A stretch of 64,000 bases of DNA from Pseudohalioglobus sediminis (lineage in GTDB: Bacteria > Pseudomonadota > Gammaproteobacteria > Pseudomonadales > Halieaceae): positions 124,001 through 188,000 of the forward strand of contig NZ_VTUX01000001.1 of NCBI RefSeq assembly GCF_008370495.1, written 5' to 3'. Shown here one piece after another: positions 63,307 to 64,000 of this stretch. Every line of letters starts with the position of its first letter. Positions within the stretch are counted from its first letter, which is position 1. A model generated the notes under the pieces. That model was not told the DNA's origin. It did not search any database and was given only the letters and a program-made list of their open reading frames with translations. Both the position numbers and the translations under genes were made by a program.

Positions 63307-64000
63307 ATGCTCTTTGGTAGATTCACCACAACGCTCGGGCTGTGCTTGCTGCTGCTGGCGCAGCCCGCCGCCAGTGCCTCCCCCGGCTTGACCGAAGCAT
63401 TGGCAGCACGTCTGGCCAATGCTCCGGCTGAAGTACTCGGCTTCGATTCACAAGAGATCAGCATGGCGGCTGAAGACCGTGAGCTTTACGCTGTCTATCA
63501 CGAATTCGCCATGCAGCCACTCTGGGTCAGCGATGTCGGCACCGGTATTCATGCCCGCGCCCTGGTCGACGCAATCAGCGATGCCCGCAGTCACGGCCTG
63601 TATCCGCGTGACTATCACCTGGACGCCTTGCAGGAAGCATGGGATGCGCGGCAGGCAGAGGAACTGGCCAGGCTGGACATACTGCTGACGCTGGCACTAT
63701 TGGCCTGGGTCAATGACATCTCCAACGGTCGCGAGCAACCGCGCGCGTCGCATCCGGATCTGTTTGCGGAAGCGGGTACCGGGCGCGCGGACCCGGTACA
63801 GGTAGTACGCGATTTTCTCGCCGCTGGCGATCCCGCAAAGTACCTCGATGCACTGCACCCGCAGCACTACTACTATCGCAACCTGCGCAATGCCCTGCCC
63901 CGCTACCAGGCACTGGTCGCCAGCGGTGGCTGGCCGCAGGTCAGCACTGGCGCCACACTACACCCCGGTGACAGCGATCCGCGGGTTGCAGCGTTGCGCC
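63307..64000 (+). CDS. L,D-transpeptidase (YcbB/LdtD-like), N-terminal part
   Basis: The first 231 codons are seen and the gene runs off the right edge. A signal peptide (LFGRFTTTLGLCLLLLAQPAASAS) is followed by the helical scaffold domain typical of LdtD: YAVYHEFAMQPLWV, ALVDAISDARSHGLYPRDYHL, and DPAKYLDALHPQHYYYRNLRNALPRYQALV. A peptidoglycan-binding domain should start near the cut end (VAALR). The catalytic YkuD domain with HxGxxxxxxCI lies beyond the window, so the activity is inferred from the front part only. LdtD makes 3-3 crosslinks in peptidoglycan. Confidence 0.82.
   Translation, partial: MLFGRFTTTLGLCLLLLAQPAASASPGLTEALAARLANAPAEVLGFDSQEISMAAEDRELYAVYHEFAMQPLWVSDVGTGIHARALVDAISDARSHGLYPRDYHLDALQEAWDARQAEELARLDILLTLALLAWVNDISNGREQPRASHPDLFAEAGTGRADPVQVVRDFLAAGDPAKYLDALHPQHYYYRNLRNALPRYQALVASGGWPQVSTGATLHPGDSDPRVAALR

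Overview
The window is about 60% GC and reads like the chromosome of a marine gammaproteobacterium, perhaps of the Halieaceae/OM60 type. That placement is inference from gene content: acyl-CoA, CoA-transferase and P450/Baeyer-Villiger catabolism, DcaP-type porins, a complete N-acetylglutaminylglutamine amide (NAGGN) osmolyte cluster, and many secreted hydrolases. No rRNA or tRNA gene was seen.

Layout. 0-4.2 kb: a cut-off MocR regulator, a secreted serine hydrolase, and a minus-strand set (ABM monooxygenase, enoyl-CoA hydratase, class III CoA-transferase). 4.2-16.2 kb: a sugar-acid module with a GntP-type permease, UxaA-type dehydratase, GH88 unsaturated uronyl hydrolase, AraC regulator, DcaP-like porin, a second beta-barrel and a secreted amidohydrolase. 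A 20-base box followed by a -10-like hexamer occurs before the permease and GH88 genes and, diverged, before the porin, suggesting one AraC regulon. 16.2-26.4 kb: a structured untranslated stretch, a secreted metalloprotease-like protein with thrombospondin type 3 repeats, an MBL-like unknown, DUF389, a leucine-rich-repeat lipoprotein, an EstB-like serine hydrolase, a DUF4398/OmpA lipoprotein pair and MsrB. 26.4-31.5 kb: P450, SDR and Baeyer-Villiger-type monooxygenase with a TetR regulator; a perfect 21-bp palindrome precedes tetR and a weaker copy precedes the P450 gene.

31.5-42.8 kb looks accessory: single genes with long spacers, a complete IS481-family insertion with an NCTAGN-type target duplication, a small gene split by that insertion, a frameshifted winged-helix/nucleotidyltransferase remnant, and short repeats in most spacers. 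The named single genes include a GFA-type protein, two hydrolases, a DUF885 peptidase, a VOC protein and an alpha/beta hydrolase that lacks the usual nucleophile serine.

42.8-64 kb returns to conserved chromosome: two tiny unknown genes, a porin plus secreted amidohydrolase pair, DUF599, TerB, an amidase, a 59-residue DUF6435 protein, a secreted SurE, a Cho-like nuclease overlapping a photolyase, the three NAGGN genes with a divergent MarR regulator, an encapsulin-type ferritin with no shell gene beside it, fumarase C, aconitase A, and the start of an L,D-transpeptidase cut by the window end.
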